Positions 37,007 to 45,598 of a stretch of 64,000 nt of DNA are shown here, piece after piece. The stretch lies in the NCBI RefSeq assembly GCF_001750685.1, contig NZ_CP017269.1:186001-250000 (forward strand). Direction: 5' to 3'. The notes under the pieces were generated by a model. That model saw only the letters and a program-made list of their open reading frames with translations. It was not told the origin of the DNA and did no database searches. The stretch's first letter is position 1. Every line of letters starts with the position of its first letter. The stretch is from Geosporobacter ferrireducens (GTDB taxonomy: Bacteria > Bacillota > Clostridia > Peptostreptococcales > Thermotaleaceae). Both the position numbers and the translations under genes were made by a program.

Positions 37007-39490
37007 TTATTCCCTAGTCTTAAATTTAATATGTGTTACATCATTACGTTTAAAAGACACCATTAATTTAAATACTATCCTTTCTTTACAGAACAGTCTT
37101 TGTACCGTATTGATAGCTTTGTCCTTTGCCATTAAAGCACCATCTATATTATATAATCCATTATACGTTTTGGAATTCTCTATGTATTCAACACACTCTT
37201 TATCAGTTAAATCTATCCACTTATAATATGATATTTTAATATTAAACTTAAAATTATCTCTATTGAAGTAAATGCGGGAGTTTATTTTATGTGTAGATAC
37301 GTCATCTATAAAACTATTTTTATTTATGATTTCCTTAAAATCTAAAGACTCCCTCAACTCTTTTGAAAAAGCCCAATCATCAGTAAACGTATAATTTTTA
37401 GAATCATATTTTGAATTATTCAAGAAATTTAGCATCTTCTTGATTCCTTGCTCATCAAAAGATAATTCTAACTCATTAGTTGATGAACTAATAAAATTAT
37501 TTATAGCACTTAAACATGCTATTTGTATATTTCGAGCAGCACTTTTATTATTCATATGTTCTTTTCTACATATACAATAGGGGGTTGAATATTTTACATA
37601 AAATTCATTATAATAATCTTCAGACCATCCAAAGACATTTTCAAGTTTCATTAGTTCATTAAGTTGATATCTTATATCTTCCAAATTCAACTCAGACATT
37701 TCTACATTGCTGGAATTTTCCGTGAATAATTTTACATGTTCCTCCCTAATATGCTCAAATAATTCTTTTTGCTTATTCTCATTTACTGAAAACGAACATT
37801 CCATTAAATCAGCTAGTCTTCCTATCTTATCTATAATATTTATTTTAAGTACTTCTGTATTATAATCAAAGAGGCTCATGAACTCATTAAGAATTTGTAG
37901 CTTGGCAGTATTATTCATCTTATCCCATTTGAAGAATCTTTTATATAAAGAGTAATATCCAACTTCATCATTATATATCATGAATAAAAAAAACATAAAT
38001 CTGATATTAAACTCTTTTGTCCAAATTACTGATTTTGCCATCATATACGGGGGAAAATATTCGAACTTTGTTGTATAATCGTCCTCTTTCTCAATTCTAA
38101 GTGCGATAGCACATAGAACACCCTCAATATTCATTTTTATTAGCATTCTAACATTCAATCGTACAATATTTGATGTAGCAATATCTGTTTGTAAAAGTCG
38201 CTTTAGATTTTCCCTATAATCTTCTTTAAGAGTTTCTACTTCGTGCATAATATAGGCATAAAACACTTGAAGAATAATAGACAAATAATTGTAATATGTA
38301 ATGTTGCTATTATGAACATTGTTTATAAAAGTATTTTTGACTAATTCTTTAAAAAGAAATTTCCGTTCATTCAAATCTTCGTTTGTTATAATATGATAAT
38401 GTAATAGATTTAACAGTGCAACCTGATCCACTAGCAGAAGTTGATTTTCACAATTCCAATTAAACCTAGATAATTTACTAATATAATTTGTAATCATTAC
38501 ATTTTTACACGTTGTAGAACATAGCTGATTTTTTAATAAACTCGAAATATAGCTATGCAATATTCTTTGTATGTCCTCATCCTTTATTTTATATTTTTTG
38601 TACTCATCAAGTAAGCTTAAATCTATAATTTGATCTAGATAGTTAAAACTTTGCAATATTTTATCATCATAAAACTGAATCTCCTTAAGTGGTAATATCA
38701 AAAAATCATTTCTGACATATTGATTGTGTGACACAATTTCATATAAATTAATTATTTCTTTAACCATCTCGTTATATCCAAATTGCAAACTCAAATCTAC
38801 AACATGCTTATCTAAAACAAATTTTAAATAAATGGAGTAATCATAATACTCCGTATTATTTTCCGCGTCTTTCATAAAGGCACAAAGTGTACGTAACATC
38901 TCTAATACTTTGTCCTTATCCTCTTTATTTTTCTCTTCAATCGCTATCTCTAATGCTTTTGATAATTTATTCAAGTGAAATTTAAATAAGTTATAATTGA
39001 TTTTTTCCTTAACTACTATGGTTTCATAATAGTTTTTAACAATATCAATACAGTAGTTTTCATTTGTCATTATTTTATAAATTTCCTGTCCTGTATACCA
39101 TACAATATACACCATTGAAAATAACAAAGATGTTAATACATTTACACTATCTATAATGTAATTTAAAAACAGAACCATTGTAGCTAGTATCATATGTAAT
39201 AATGAGACAGTAATAAAAATTTTTAAATTTACAGGAGTATTTTTAAATCCTAAAATATCTTTTAACTGATATCCATAATAACAAGTACTTAACGTACCCG
39301 ATAATAAAGCAATCAAGGTAAAATTTAATACAGAAATAGTTACAATCCCTGAATAAATAGAATCCATATATGGTTGCGTTACTGGTATATTACATTTTCC
39401 CATAGATACGAATATATCCATAATTATACCCATAGTAACAATTATGAAAACAGGACACCACATAATATTTTTTTTAGCCTCAGAGTTCAT
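37007..39490 (-). CDS. Large membrane-anchored protein of unknown function
   Basis: The 827-residue product has four N-terminal membrane helices (about residues 10-30, 45-70, 88-110 and 115-130), then a long helical cytoplasmic region of about 690 residues without recognised motifs, ending in a beta-rich segment. AGGAGATG precedes ATG at 39490. Codon use is very AT-rich. It forms a two-gene unit with the 99-residue protein and lies beside an integrase; such membrane plus large helical proteins are frequent in defence islands, but nothing in the sequence proves that role. Confidence 0.7.
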   Translation of the reverse strand: MNSEAKKNIMWCPVFIIVTMGIIMDIFVSMGKCNIPVTQPYMDSIYSGIVTISVLNFTLIALLSGTLSTCYYGYQLKDILGFKNTPVNLKIFITVSLLHMILATMVLFLNYIIDSVNVLTSLLFSMVYIVWYTGQEIYKIMTNENYCIDIVKNYYETIVVKEKINYNLFKFHLNKLSKALEIAIEEKNKEDKDKVLEMLRTLCAFMKDAENNTEYYDYSIYLKFVLDKHVVDLSLQFGYNEMVKEIINLYEIVSHNQYVRNDFLILPLKEIQFYDDKILQSFNYLDQIIDLSLLDEYKKYKIKDEDIQRILHSYISSLLKNQLCSTTCKNVMITNYISKLSRFNWNCENQLLLVDQVALLNLLHYHIITNEDLNERKFLFKELVKNTFINNVHNSNITYYNYLSIILQVFYAYIMHEVETLKEDYRENLKRLLQTDIATSNIVRLNVRMLIKMNIEGVLCAIALRIEKEDDYTTKFEYFPPYMMAKSVIWTKEFNIRFMFFLFMIYNDEVGYYSLYKRFFKWDKMNNTAKLQILNEFMSLFDYNTEVLKINIIDKIGRLADLMECSFSVNENKQKELFEHIREEHVKLFTENSSNVEMSELNLEDIRYQLNELMKLENVFGWSEDYYNEFYVKYSTPYCICRKEHMNNKSAARNIQIACLSAINNFISSSTNELELSFDEQGIKKMLNFLNNSKYDSKNYTFTDDWAFSKELRESLDFKEIINKNSFIDDVSTHKINSRIYFNRDNFKFNIKISYYKWIDLTDKECVEYIENSKTYNGLYNIDGALMAKDKAINTVQRLFCKERIVFKLMVSFKRNDVTHIKFKTRE

Positions 39491-39807
39491 TCATTCATCT
39501 CCTAAATTCCTAGAAGTTATTTATCCAACGCACTATGTTTAATGAAATTTATCCTATAGTATTTTTACATTCCTTTTAATTTATATTTCAATTTCACATA
39601 ATGGTCATTAGTCATTTTAACATTTCTAGTATACATGATTTTATCTTAATTTCAATATTTTCTATACCTTCTCTTAAATCTGCTTCATTCCTTCTAGGAA
39701 TCTGAGAGATAACCAATAAATCGACCGCAATTCTCGACATTTCAAAAAGTACTTCACTTTTAAATTTTGCCTGCGAAGCACTTTATAAATTTCAACAAAT
39801 CAATATT

Positions 39808-40203
39808 CTATTTTAAATTCCATTCCTGGCCAACAATCTTAATCAACTCATCGATGTCATATGCTTTTGCTATTTCAATGTATTCCTTTTTATTATCCTT
39901 ATTATGTTGGTTCTCTAAAAAGGCATAGGATCCACACCATTTTCCATTCTCCGGCCATATATCTTCATTATATACGGGACATAGCTTCCCGCCGTTTTCA
40001 GGATGTAGGCAGCTTTTGCAGTTCTGCAGCGTAGGGTCCTTTCGAATTGCATCCCATTTTGGATGATGCCTTAGTTGATAGCTGTCTTCTCTCTCTAGCA
40101 GTATAAAAGTCCCTATTTTTAATAGTGACTCCTGTTGATTCGCTCCCCATTTCTTACAAACATATTGCCTCCATGAATACCTATAACCGGCATCTCCTCC
40201 AAT
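39808..40203 (-). pseudogene. Open frame without a start, overlapping the cysteine-rich gene
   Basis: An open stretch of 132 codons reads YSWRQYVCKKWGANQQESLL and later LRHHPKWDAIRKDPTLQNCK, with CKSCLHP, GKLCP and KWCGSYAF cysteine motifs, ending TAG at 39808. It looks protein-like but has no ATG, GTG or TTG in a sensible place, and its first 80 bases overlap the preceding gene in another frame. Probably the rest of a phage-type gene cut by an indel or deletion. Confidence 0.5.
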
Positions 40204-40454
40204 TTAGGCTGTATTTTAAGTCGATCTGGAACAATCGGTATATGATCGGGTAACTGCAATGTTTTATTGGTTGCAGCATGGATCTCTACACCGCCGATTT
40301 TTTTCATATATGCAGCAGCATAGGGGCGGTGAAAACAAAGGGCAAAGCAGCACTTACAGGTCTGCCGGCATAAGGTTCTTTCGCAAAGGGAGCAGCCTCC
40401 GCAGCTTTCATGCAAGTTGCACTTTTCGCAGCTTCTAGTGCATAGCCCTGGCAT
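40119..40454 (-). CDS. Cysteine-rich protein, C-terminus probably lost
   Basis: ATG at 40454 is preferred over 40472. The first 45 residues hold many Cys in pairs (CTRSCEKCNLHESCGGCSLC, then CRQTCKCCFALC), suggesting metal or Fe-S binding. The second part reads LPDHIPIVPDRLK and PVIGIHGGNMFVRNGERI, a block I associate with longer clostridial mobile-element proteins that continue for another 60-100 residues. Here the frame stops shortly after, so it is likely truncated. It follows a small gene whose end it overlaps. Confidence 0.55.
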   Translation of the reverse strand: MPGLCTRSCEKCNLHESCGGCSLCERTLCRQTCKCCFALCFHRPYAAAYMKKIGGVEIHAATNKTLQLPDHIPIVPDRLKIQPKLEEMPVIGIHGGNMFVRNGERINRSHY

Positions 40455-40641
40455 GATGTTCTCCGGAAGCATAAAGATAAGCTTTCTCTCCTACCTTTAT
40501 GGCTGCATCCTTTGTCAATTTGATGTATTGGGGTGGTATGTCAGTGGCTCGAAGCAGATCCAGCTCCCGCATAAAACGCCTGGAAAGATTTAAAAATTCG
40601 GCAATATCCTTTAATTCAATCCCATTTTTTCCTTTTTTCAT
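40435..40641 (-). CDS. Small phage-like protein, possibly a DNA-binding or scaffolding partner
   Basis: Sixty-eight residues beginning MKKGKNGIELKDIAEFLNLS, with an HTH-like start (LKDIAEFLNLSRRFMRELD). AGGAGAG lies just before ATG at 40641. It overlaps the next gene by a few codons, an arrangement typical of compact phage operons. No named family recognised. Confidence 0.5.
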   Translation of the reverse strand: MKKGKNGIELKDIAEFLNLSRRFMRELDLLRATDIPPQYIKLTKDAAIKVGEKAYLYASGEHHARAMH

Positions 40642-40725
40642 AGCTCTCTCCTCTCATAAACTTATATAAATATAAGAAAGGTACTGAAAATGAATTCAGT
40701 ACTTTTCTATGATTAGGGTGGGGGA

Positions 40726-41511
40726 CTACACTATTTTTAGCGAATCTGTATTGACTTCATAGTTAGTTATAATCAGTTCATTATACTTTTTCCTGCTCTC
40801 CTGTTCCTTCCCGATAGAATAGGGCACTTTTGTTTCTATCATATAAAAGTCCTTGTACCATTTTCGTACCTCCGGATGATCATTAATAGTTAATAGAAAC
40901 TGTCCGTGGACATTCAGCAGAATATCTCGAAGCATCATATGATCCTCATAGTCAAATTTGTCTTTATAGCCATCGGTCTCATAATAGGGCGGATCACAAA
41001 AGTAAAAACTGTATGGACGGTCATAACGGGCAAAGATCTCTTCAAAGCTTAGGTTCTCAATATAGGTATTTCTTAACCGTTCTTTTAAGTTCTTCAGATT
41101 TGATGTGTCAAATATCTGGGGAGAAGGCCGGGTGTTGGTTCCATAACCAAAAGATATTCCCTTACTTGCAAAGCTTTGAGAAATCAGGAAAATAAACCGA
41201 ACTGCCCTTTGAATATCTGTTAAGGCGTTTATTTCCATTTTTTTATATTCTGCAAAACTATCTCTGCTTGATATTTCAAATTGCATCAGCCTTTCAATTT
41301 CACCCGGATGATGTTTGATCATTTTGAATAAATTAATAAGTTCCCGGTCCACATCATTGATTACTTCAACTTTGCTGGGCTCCTTTCCAAAGAATACCCA
41401 GCCGGCACCGAAAAATGGTTCTATGTAGCATGTATGCTCCGGTATCATGGATATTATCTGCTTTCTCAGGCGAGACTTGCCTCCCATTCGTGCAATTGGC
41501 GGTTTTAGCAT
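40726..41511 (-). CDS. D12-class DNA adenine methylase (Dam type)
   Basis: The protein has the SAM-binding motif CYIEPFFGAGWVFFG and the catalytic motif CDPPYYETDGY, in the order of D12/Dam N6-adenine methylases. ATG at 41511 (261 residues) is chosen because AAGGAG lies nine bases upstream; earlier in-frame codons overlap that RBS. It occurs without a nuclease partner and with phage-like neighbours, so it is probably an orphan (anti-restriction or regulatory) methylase. Confidence 0.9.
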   Translation of the reverse strand: MLKPPIARMGGKSRLRKQIISMIPEHTCYIEPFFGAGWVFFGKEPSKVEVINDVDRELINLFKMIKHHPGEIERLMQFEISSRDSFAEYKKMEINALTDIQRAVRFIFLISQSFASKGISFGYGTNTRPSPQIFDTSNLKNLKERLRNTYIENLSFEEIFARYDRPYSFYFCDPPYYETDGYKDKFDYEDHMMLRDILLNVHGQFLLTINDHPEVRKWYKDFYMIETKVPYSIGKEQESRKKYNELIITNYEVNTDSLKIV

Positions 41512-41580
41512 CTCTATCATCTCCTTCAACTTTTCGTTGAAAGATGACAGACGAAAGATTAAAGCTTAGAGTCATTTTCG

Positions 41581-41838
41581 TTAATTCATCTTCTGCATGC
41601 TGAGGAGTGTCTTTACTCTTTTCTCAGCTGCAATATAATCTCCATAATTAATTTCTTCTTTATTCGTATAAGCAAGCACTGCATTTTCAAGCTCTGCTGT
41701 ATCATTGAAATACACCAAACTTCTATTTCTCTCAGGATCCTTTTTTATCTTAACTATCTTCAGTCCCTTTGCCACAAGGAACACCATTAGATCCTTATCG
41801 GTTATTTCTTTAAAATTTTCTTTTTTCAATCTCATCAC
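41581..41838 (-). CDS. DUF5659-like small protein, divergent from the SOS cassette
   Basis: The pattern DKDLMVFLVAKGLKIVKIKK then SLVYFNDTAELENAVLAYTN and YIAAEKRVKTLLSMQ matches DUF5659-type phage proteins of unknown role. Start is uncertain: TTG at 41829 suits the AGAGGTGA RBS, while GTG and ATG codons overlap it. A weak DinR-like box (41877-41890) lies just upstream. Confidence 0.6.
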   Translation of the reverse strand: MMRLKKENFKEITDKDLMVFLVAKGLKIVKIKKDPERNRSLVYFNDTAELENAVLAYTNKEEINYGDYIAAEKRVKTLLSMQKMN

Positions 41839-41876
41839 CTCTATTTATGGAGAACACCCGTTAAGAATATTTTACC

Positions 41877-41890
41877 AGTACATGTGTTCG
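41877..41890 (-). promoter_or_regulatory. Weak DinR/LexA-like box
   Basis: On the minus strand CGAACACATGTACT keeps the first half of the CGAACNNNNGTTCG box but has two mismatches in the second half. It faces the DUF5659-like gene. Confidence 0.35.
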
Positions 41891-41982
41891 GTGGTAAATC
41901 TGTGAAAATCATCCTCTGCTTTGATTAACTAGCTTTATCTCTGGATTTTTCTGTTATTCAGCTTTTTTCAGAGTTTTACAAT

Positions 41983-41996
41983 CGAACGTTTGTTCG
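41983..41996 (+). promoter_or_regulatory. DinR/LexA (SOS) box
   Basis: CGAACGTTTGTTCG is a perfect fit to the Gram-positive box CGAACNNNNGTTCG. It is 42 bases before the start of the LexA-like HTH gene, upstream of a TATACT -10 (42018-42023), so the cassette is expected to be induced by DNA damage. Confidence 0.85.
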
Positions 41997-42038
41997 GTAT
42001 AATTTTAATAGATTGGTTATACTATAGGAGGTGTAAAA

Positions 42039-42245
42039 ATGCTTACAGCAAATCAGGAGAAGGTTTTAAACTCCATAAAATTTTATTACCGCATGTTTGG
42101 TGATTCTCCATCTATTCGTGATATTGGAGAGCTTTGCAATATACGATCTACAAACACCGTACATAAGCATCTGCAAATACTGAAGCAGAAAGGATATATT
42201 TCTATTGAAAACTCTAAAGCACGCGCTATTCGCCTTTTGGCATAA
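42039..42245 (+). CDS. LexA-like winged-helix DNA-binding protein (HTH domain only)
   Basis: The 68 residues match the N-terminal DNA-binding domain of LexA: MLTANQEKVLNSIKFYYRMF, then SPSIRDIGELCNI and NTVHKHLQILKQKGYISI. The LexA self-cleavage domain is absent. GGAGG lies seven bases upstream. Such proteins often precede Y-family polymerases in clostridial mobile cassettes and may modulate the SOS response. Confidence 0.85.
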   Translation: MLTANQEKVLNSIKFYYRMFGDSPSIRDIGELCNIRSTNTVHKHLQILKQKGYISIENSKARAIRLLA

Positions 42246-42263
42246 AGTAGGTGATTATTTTAT

Positions 42264-43526
42264 ATGAGTCCTTCTAATCGCTGTATCATGCATATAGATT
42301 GCAATTCAGCTTTTTTAGCATTTTCTGCAGCCCATAGGCTCCAGCAGGGAGATTCTTTAGACCTTCGTACTATTCCCTCTGCAGTGGGCGGGAATCCGGA
42401 GACGCGCCACGGCATCATTCTGGCTAAAAGTATTCCCTGTAAGGCCTTTAATATCCAAACCGGAGAAACATTGCATGCTGCCTTTCAGAAATGCCCGACT
42501 CTGGTCATTGTGCCTCCGGATTATCCACTGTATGTAAAGTGCTCAAATGCAATGATGGAGATCATCAAAGATTTTTCACCGGCATATCAAAAATTTAGTA
42601 TTGATGAGATTTTTTTAGACTATACCAATATGCAAAAACATTTTGGTCATCCAGTTGATGCAGCACACAAAATCAAGGATCGGATTAAAAATGAGCTGGG
42701 CTTTACCGTATCAATAGGTATTAGTTCAAATAAGCTCTTGGCAAAGATGGCATCTGATTTGAAAAAACCCGATGCAGTAACTACCCTCTATCCGGAAGAG
42801 ATGGCTCAAAAGATGTGGCCCCTTGATATTCAGGATCTATTCATGATAGGACCCTGTACGGCTCCAAAACTGCGGGCCATGGGTATCAACACCATCGGGG
42901 AGCTTGCAGCTGCAGATCTGAATTTAATTCGATATAGGCTTAAAAGTCATGGAGAATTGATTTATAACTATGCCCATGGTATAGAAGCTTCTCTAGTGCA
43001 TACGGGAAAGCATATTGATATGAAGGGCATTGGAAATTCCAGTGTTATCCCATTCGATGTAGATGATCGGTTAACGGCGCATCAGATTCTTTTATCTCTA
43101 ACAGAAACTGTAGCCATGCGTCTTCGTGATGCAGCCTGCGTGGCCAGACTCATCTCTGTAAGTGTCCGGGACACCAATTTTAGAACTTATTCTCATCAAA
43201 GAAAGATTTTTTCTGCGACCGACTCTACTAATGAAATCTATAGAATTGCCCGTGATCTCTTTGATGAAGCCTGGCAGGGAGAAGCTCTGCGACACTTTGG
43301 TGTTCGGGTATCGGAGCTTTGCAGTAATGAATTTCAGCAAACCTCTTTTTTTGATGATGTACATAAAGAAAAAAATCAAGCACTTGATCGGGCAATTGAT
43401 TCACTTCGCTTCCGGTTCGGATCCACATCGGTTCATCGTGCCGGCTTTTTAAATTCTGGGATTAAGCCTCTCATGGGCGGCATTGGCTCCACTGATGAGA
43501 TGTCGGTTATGACTTCTATTTTGTAA
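42264..43526 (+). CDS. Y-family translesion DNA polymerase (DinB/UmuC type)
   Basis: Catalytic acidic residues lie in IMHIDCNSAFLAF and FSIDEIFLDYT. The helix-hairpin-helix thumb reads IGPCTAPKLRAMGINTIGEL, and the little-finger domain follows. A QQTSFFDD segment near residue 380 fits a sliding-clamp-binding motif. The 420-residue length fits the family. It is expected to copy past DNA lesions at the price of mutations and to be SOS-induced from the DinR box upstream. It lies 18 bases after the HTH gene. Confidence 0.93.
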   Translation: MSPSNRCIMHIDCNSAFLAFSAAHRLQQGDSLDLRTIPSAVGGNPETRHGIILAKSIPCKAFNIQTGETLHAAFQKCPTLVIVPPDYPLYVKCSNAMMEIIKDFSPAYQKFSIDEIFLDYTNMQKHFGHPVDAAHKIKDRIKNELGFTVSIGISSNKLLAKMASDLKKPDAVTTLYPEEMAQKMWPLDIQDLFMIGPCTAPKLRAMGINTIGELAAADLNLIRYRLKSHGELIYNYAHGIEASLVHTGKHIDMKGIGNSSVIPFDVDDRLTAHQILLSLTETVAMRLRDAACVARLISVSVRDTNFRTYSHQRKIFSATDSTNEIYRIARDLFDEAWQGEALRHFGVRVSELCSNEFQQTSFFDDVHKEKNQALDRAIDSLRFRFGSTSVHRAGFLNSGIKPLMGGIGSTDEMSVMTSIL

Positions 43527-43541
43527 GGATGTGTGTTTATT

Positions 43542-43805
43542 ATGAAAATCGTTAATAAGGCAGTTGAAATGATTTCTAAAACAAACCTGGATGGCCAGAT
43601 TACGCCTGTTAAGTTTCGGCTCATTGAGGAGGATGAATCCTGGATAGAGATTAAGGTGGATCAGGTCCTTACGAAAGAATTAAATAAGCTTGCCGGCAAT
43701 AAAATGTGGGTATATGAATGTCAAAGCCTAATTAGCGGCACTTTGAAGCGATATCAACTACGCTATGAAATCGATACTTGTCGCTGGCAGCTTTTCAAAA
43801 TATAA
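43542..43805 (+). CDS. Small protein of the SOS polymerase cassette
   Basis: From ATG at 43542 the product is 87 residues: MKIVNKAVEMISKTNLDGQI then TPVKFRLIEEDESWIEIKVD, with a beta-rich C-terminus. Small proteins of this kind regularly follow mobile Y-family polymerases in Clostridia. No biochemical role known to me. Confidence 0.7.
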   Translation: MKIVNKAVEMISKTNLDGQITPVKFRLIEEDESWIEIKVDQVLTKELNKLAGNKMWVYECQSLISGTLKRYQLRYEIDTCRWQLFKI

Positions 43806-43885
43806 TAGAAAGTACATATACAATATCTAGTATGTTTCAATGCGTATATCTACTTTATCTACTTACTTACTGAAAGGATGATTAC

Positions 43886-44209
43886 ATGCTGGATGAACGC
43901 ATTTTCAGAGAATATTATGAAACGATTTTACATATGATTCGAAATCTAGGCATTGACAACACCGACGATTTTCTCCGTCAGGAGCTTTCTAATGCATCCA
44001 GAGAAGTTGCGGCTCTTCGCGAGAAGATTCTTGAGATGAAAAGTAACCTCGATAAAAAAACAAATATGGATGAACTCAGGCATATCCAATATGATCTGGA
44101 AGATGCCCAGGCCCTTTTAGAAAATCTACTGCACAAACTTAGAACTACAGATGAACGATATCTCTGCTTAAAAGAATATCTCAGACGAAATCCTATAGAA
44201 ATAGAATAA
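43886..44209 (+). CDS. Coiled-coil protein ending the SOS cassette; parent of the dispersed repeats
   Basis: The 107-residue product is mostly one long helix (VAALREKILEMKSNLDKKTN, then LEDAQALLENLLHKLR). AAGGATG precedes the ATG. It ends at a strong terminator. The segment from codon 18 onward, with the terminator and 170 bases beyond, is repeated at 57.0 kb, and a shorter part at 63.7 kb. No function recognised. Confidence 0.7.
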   Translation: MLDERIFREYYETILHMIRNLGIDNTDDFLRQELSNASREVAALREKILEMKSNLDKKTNMDELRHIQYDLEDAQALLENLLHKLRTTDERYLCLKEYLRRNPIEIE

Positions 44210-44410
44210 GCCCTGGCATCCCAGGGCTTAAATTTTATTTAGATGCTATTAAAAGTCTATTTTATATTAGCTTTATCGATCCATCAAAGATTACAAAAGA
44301 CACAATCGATGTTACTAATAATGTCAATACATATCTCTCTTCAAAGATGTTTCCAAGTTTACTACCTGTACTAATCAGTGGCACCCTAAGCCTAGTATTT
44401 AAAACCTGGG
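43938..44410 (+). repeat. Dispersed repeat R, copy A
   Basis: The longest original context: end of the coiled-coil gene, terminator and a downstream 170-bp stretch. It matches copy B (56998-57471) nearly base for base from TTCGAAATCTAGG to AAAACCTGG and then diverges into an IS110 relic. Confidence 0.9.
44208..44240 (+). terminator. Terminator of the SOS cassette (repeat copy A)
   Basis: AAGCCCTGG pairs perfectly with CCAGGGCTT across a four-base loop, followed by AAATTTTATTT. The same terminator is found in copies B and C. Confidence 0.9.
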
Positions 44411-44600
44411 ATTGGACATATTCTGTCTTGTTCTTCATCATGCCATAAATAATATTTACCAGCCTTCTCATAATACAGGTAATAGCTTGATGCTGGATCT
44501 TTCCTTCACGCATCTTCTTTTGATAATACTCATAGAACCTTGCATTGACTGGCTTGTCCTTATTCCTCCCACAACAGCTTGTCTTGATGCAAGATCATGA
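44411..44600 (-). pseudogene. IS110-family transposase, C-terminal fragment
   Basis: On the minus strand the frame reads SCCGRNKDKPVNARFYEYYQ then KKMREGKIQHQAITCIMRRL and VNIIYGMMKNKTEY, the usual C-terminal region of IS110 transposases (helix-hairpin-helix part). The N-terminal RuvC-like domain is missing. It is fused at 44410 to repeat R. Confidence 0.75.
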
Positions 44601-44724
44601 AACAGGGCACATATAGAGCTTTTTATTAGATTCTCGCAGTAATAATATTATTTTAGAGATGCGAAATATCAAAATTTCCTAGCAATCTTTCTCCATTAAG
44701 TTTTTGATACACTATAACTATTTT

Positions 44725-44955
44725 TTATTTTATCTTTGAACTCTTTTCTCCACTAGCTAATTTCGTATACTGTCGTTCTTTAATTTTAATACATATCCTT
44801 AAAACACCATAGGCTGCTAAACCCAATACCAAAGCAACTGAAACTATATATTTTCTTACTGCTATTGCATCATACCCTATATTCCTCAATATCATTCCAA
44901 ATAACCCAATACCTACTAATCCTCACACACCAATCAACAATAAAAATTTCTTCAT
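44725..44955 (-). pseudogene. Small two-helix membrane protein with in-frame TGA at codon 11
   Basis: A strong RBS (AGGGGGG, seven bases before ATG at 44955) opens MKKFLLLIGV, then TGA, then GLVGIGLFGMILRNIGYDAI and a second hydrophobic helix (YIVSVALVLGLAAYGVL) with a charged tail. The rest of the frame is open for 77 codons. Probably a recently inactivated gene; I see no sign of a selenocysteine signal. Confidence 0.55.
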
Positions 44956-45132
44956 TAAAATTCCCCCCTCTTAAACATACAATAGTTCTAGCGTATATAG
45001 TTTAAAATAATCTGTATTGCAGCCGTAATGACTAAAAATCCTTCTAAAAGCTTCTGCGTGGAAAAATTACGGCAGCAATAAATAAAGCTCCGACTTTAGG
45101 AATTTAGAATTATTACACTTCAATTATATTAC

Positions 45133-45435
45133 TTATCTATACCATTTATCACTTTTATACTTTTGTGGTATTTCTTTATCATATGGTGAATCATACCCAA
45201 GTTGTTCTAATTCCTCAAACCACTTATCTCGTTTTGACTCAGGTAATTCAGCACCGCACCACGGACAAAATTTTATTAAAATATAGGAATTACCGCCATC
45301 ATGAACAATCAAACCATATTCATCAAAAATTAAATCATAATAAATTAGTGAATCTGAACATTGAAATTTCTCATTATGCTCACAGCAATTAGTATTAATA
45401 TTGTTCTTCATATCTTCACAGCAGAATGTCATCAT
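45133..45435 (-). CDS. DUF6980-like zinc protein, candidate immunity protein for the E3-like toxin tail
   Basis: Starting at ATG 45435 the product is 100 residues, with CCEDMKNNINTNCCEH near the start and KFCPWCGAELPESKRDKWFE later, a cysteine arrangement typical of small zinc-binding proteins often found as immunity genes. GGAGG lies upstream. It directly follows the tail of a colicin-E3-like RNase domain, the usual toxin-immunity order. Confidence 0.65.
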   Translation of the reverse strand: MMTFCCEDMKNNINTNCCEHNEKFQCSDSLIYYDLIFDEYGLIVHDGGNSYILIKFCPWCGAELPESKRDKWFEELEQLGYDSPYDKEIPQKYKSDKWYR

Positions 45436-45454
45436 ATCCACCTTCCACCTCCAT

Positions 45455-45598
45455 TTAATTAATCTTTATAGTCCTTCCTTTTACTGGATCTTTATACATT
45501 TCTCCAGTTACAGGATCCATTGAACCTAGATGCTGACCTTTATTATTATACACTTCGATATCATTATGAGTATAAATGTTGTACGCATAATTAATAAA
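45455..45598 (-). pseudogene. C-terminal tail of a colicin E3-type RNase domain (orphan toxin end)
   Basis: The frame reads YTHNDIEVYNNKGQHLGSMD then PVTGEMYKDPVKGRTIKIN and stops. This matches the end of the colicin E3/cloacin cytotoxic RNase fold (there, HGALEVY..GQHLGSFDPKTG). The upstream catalytic part is missing: the preceding codons belong to an immunity-like gene. It is a leftover from cassette turnover at the RHS locus. Confidence 0.65.

Noticed and set aside
44262..44410. Minus-strand frame through repeat R (ends VTSIVSFVIFDGSIKLI)
   Set aside because: The same reading is joined to different sequences in copies A and B and lies just past a terminator; more likely noncoding repeat DNA than a membrane protein.
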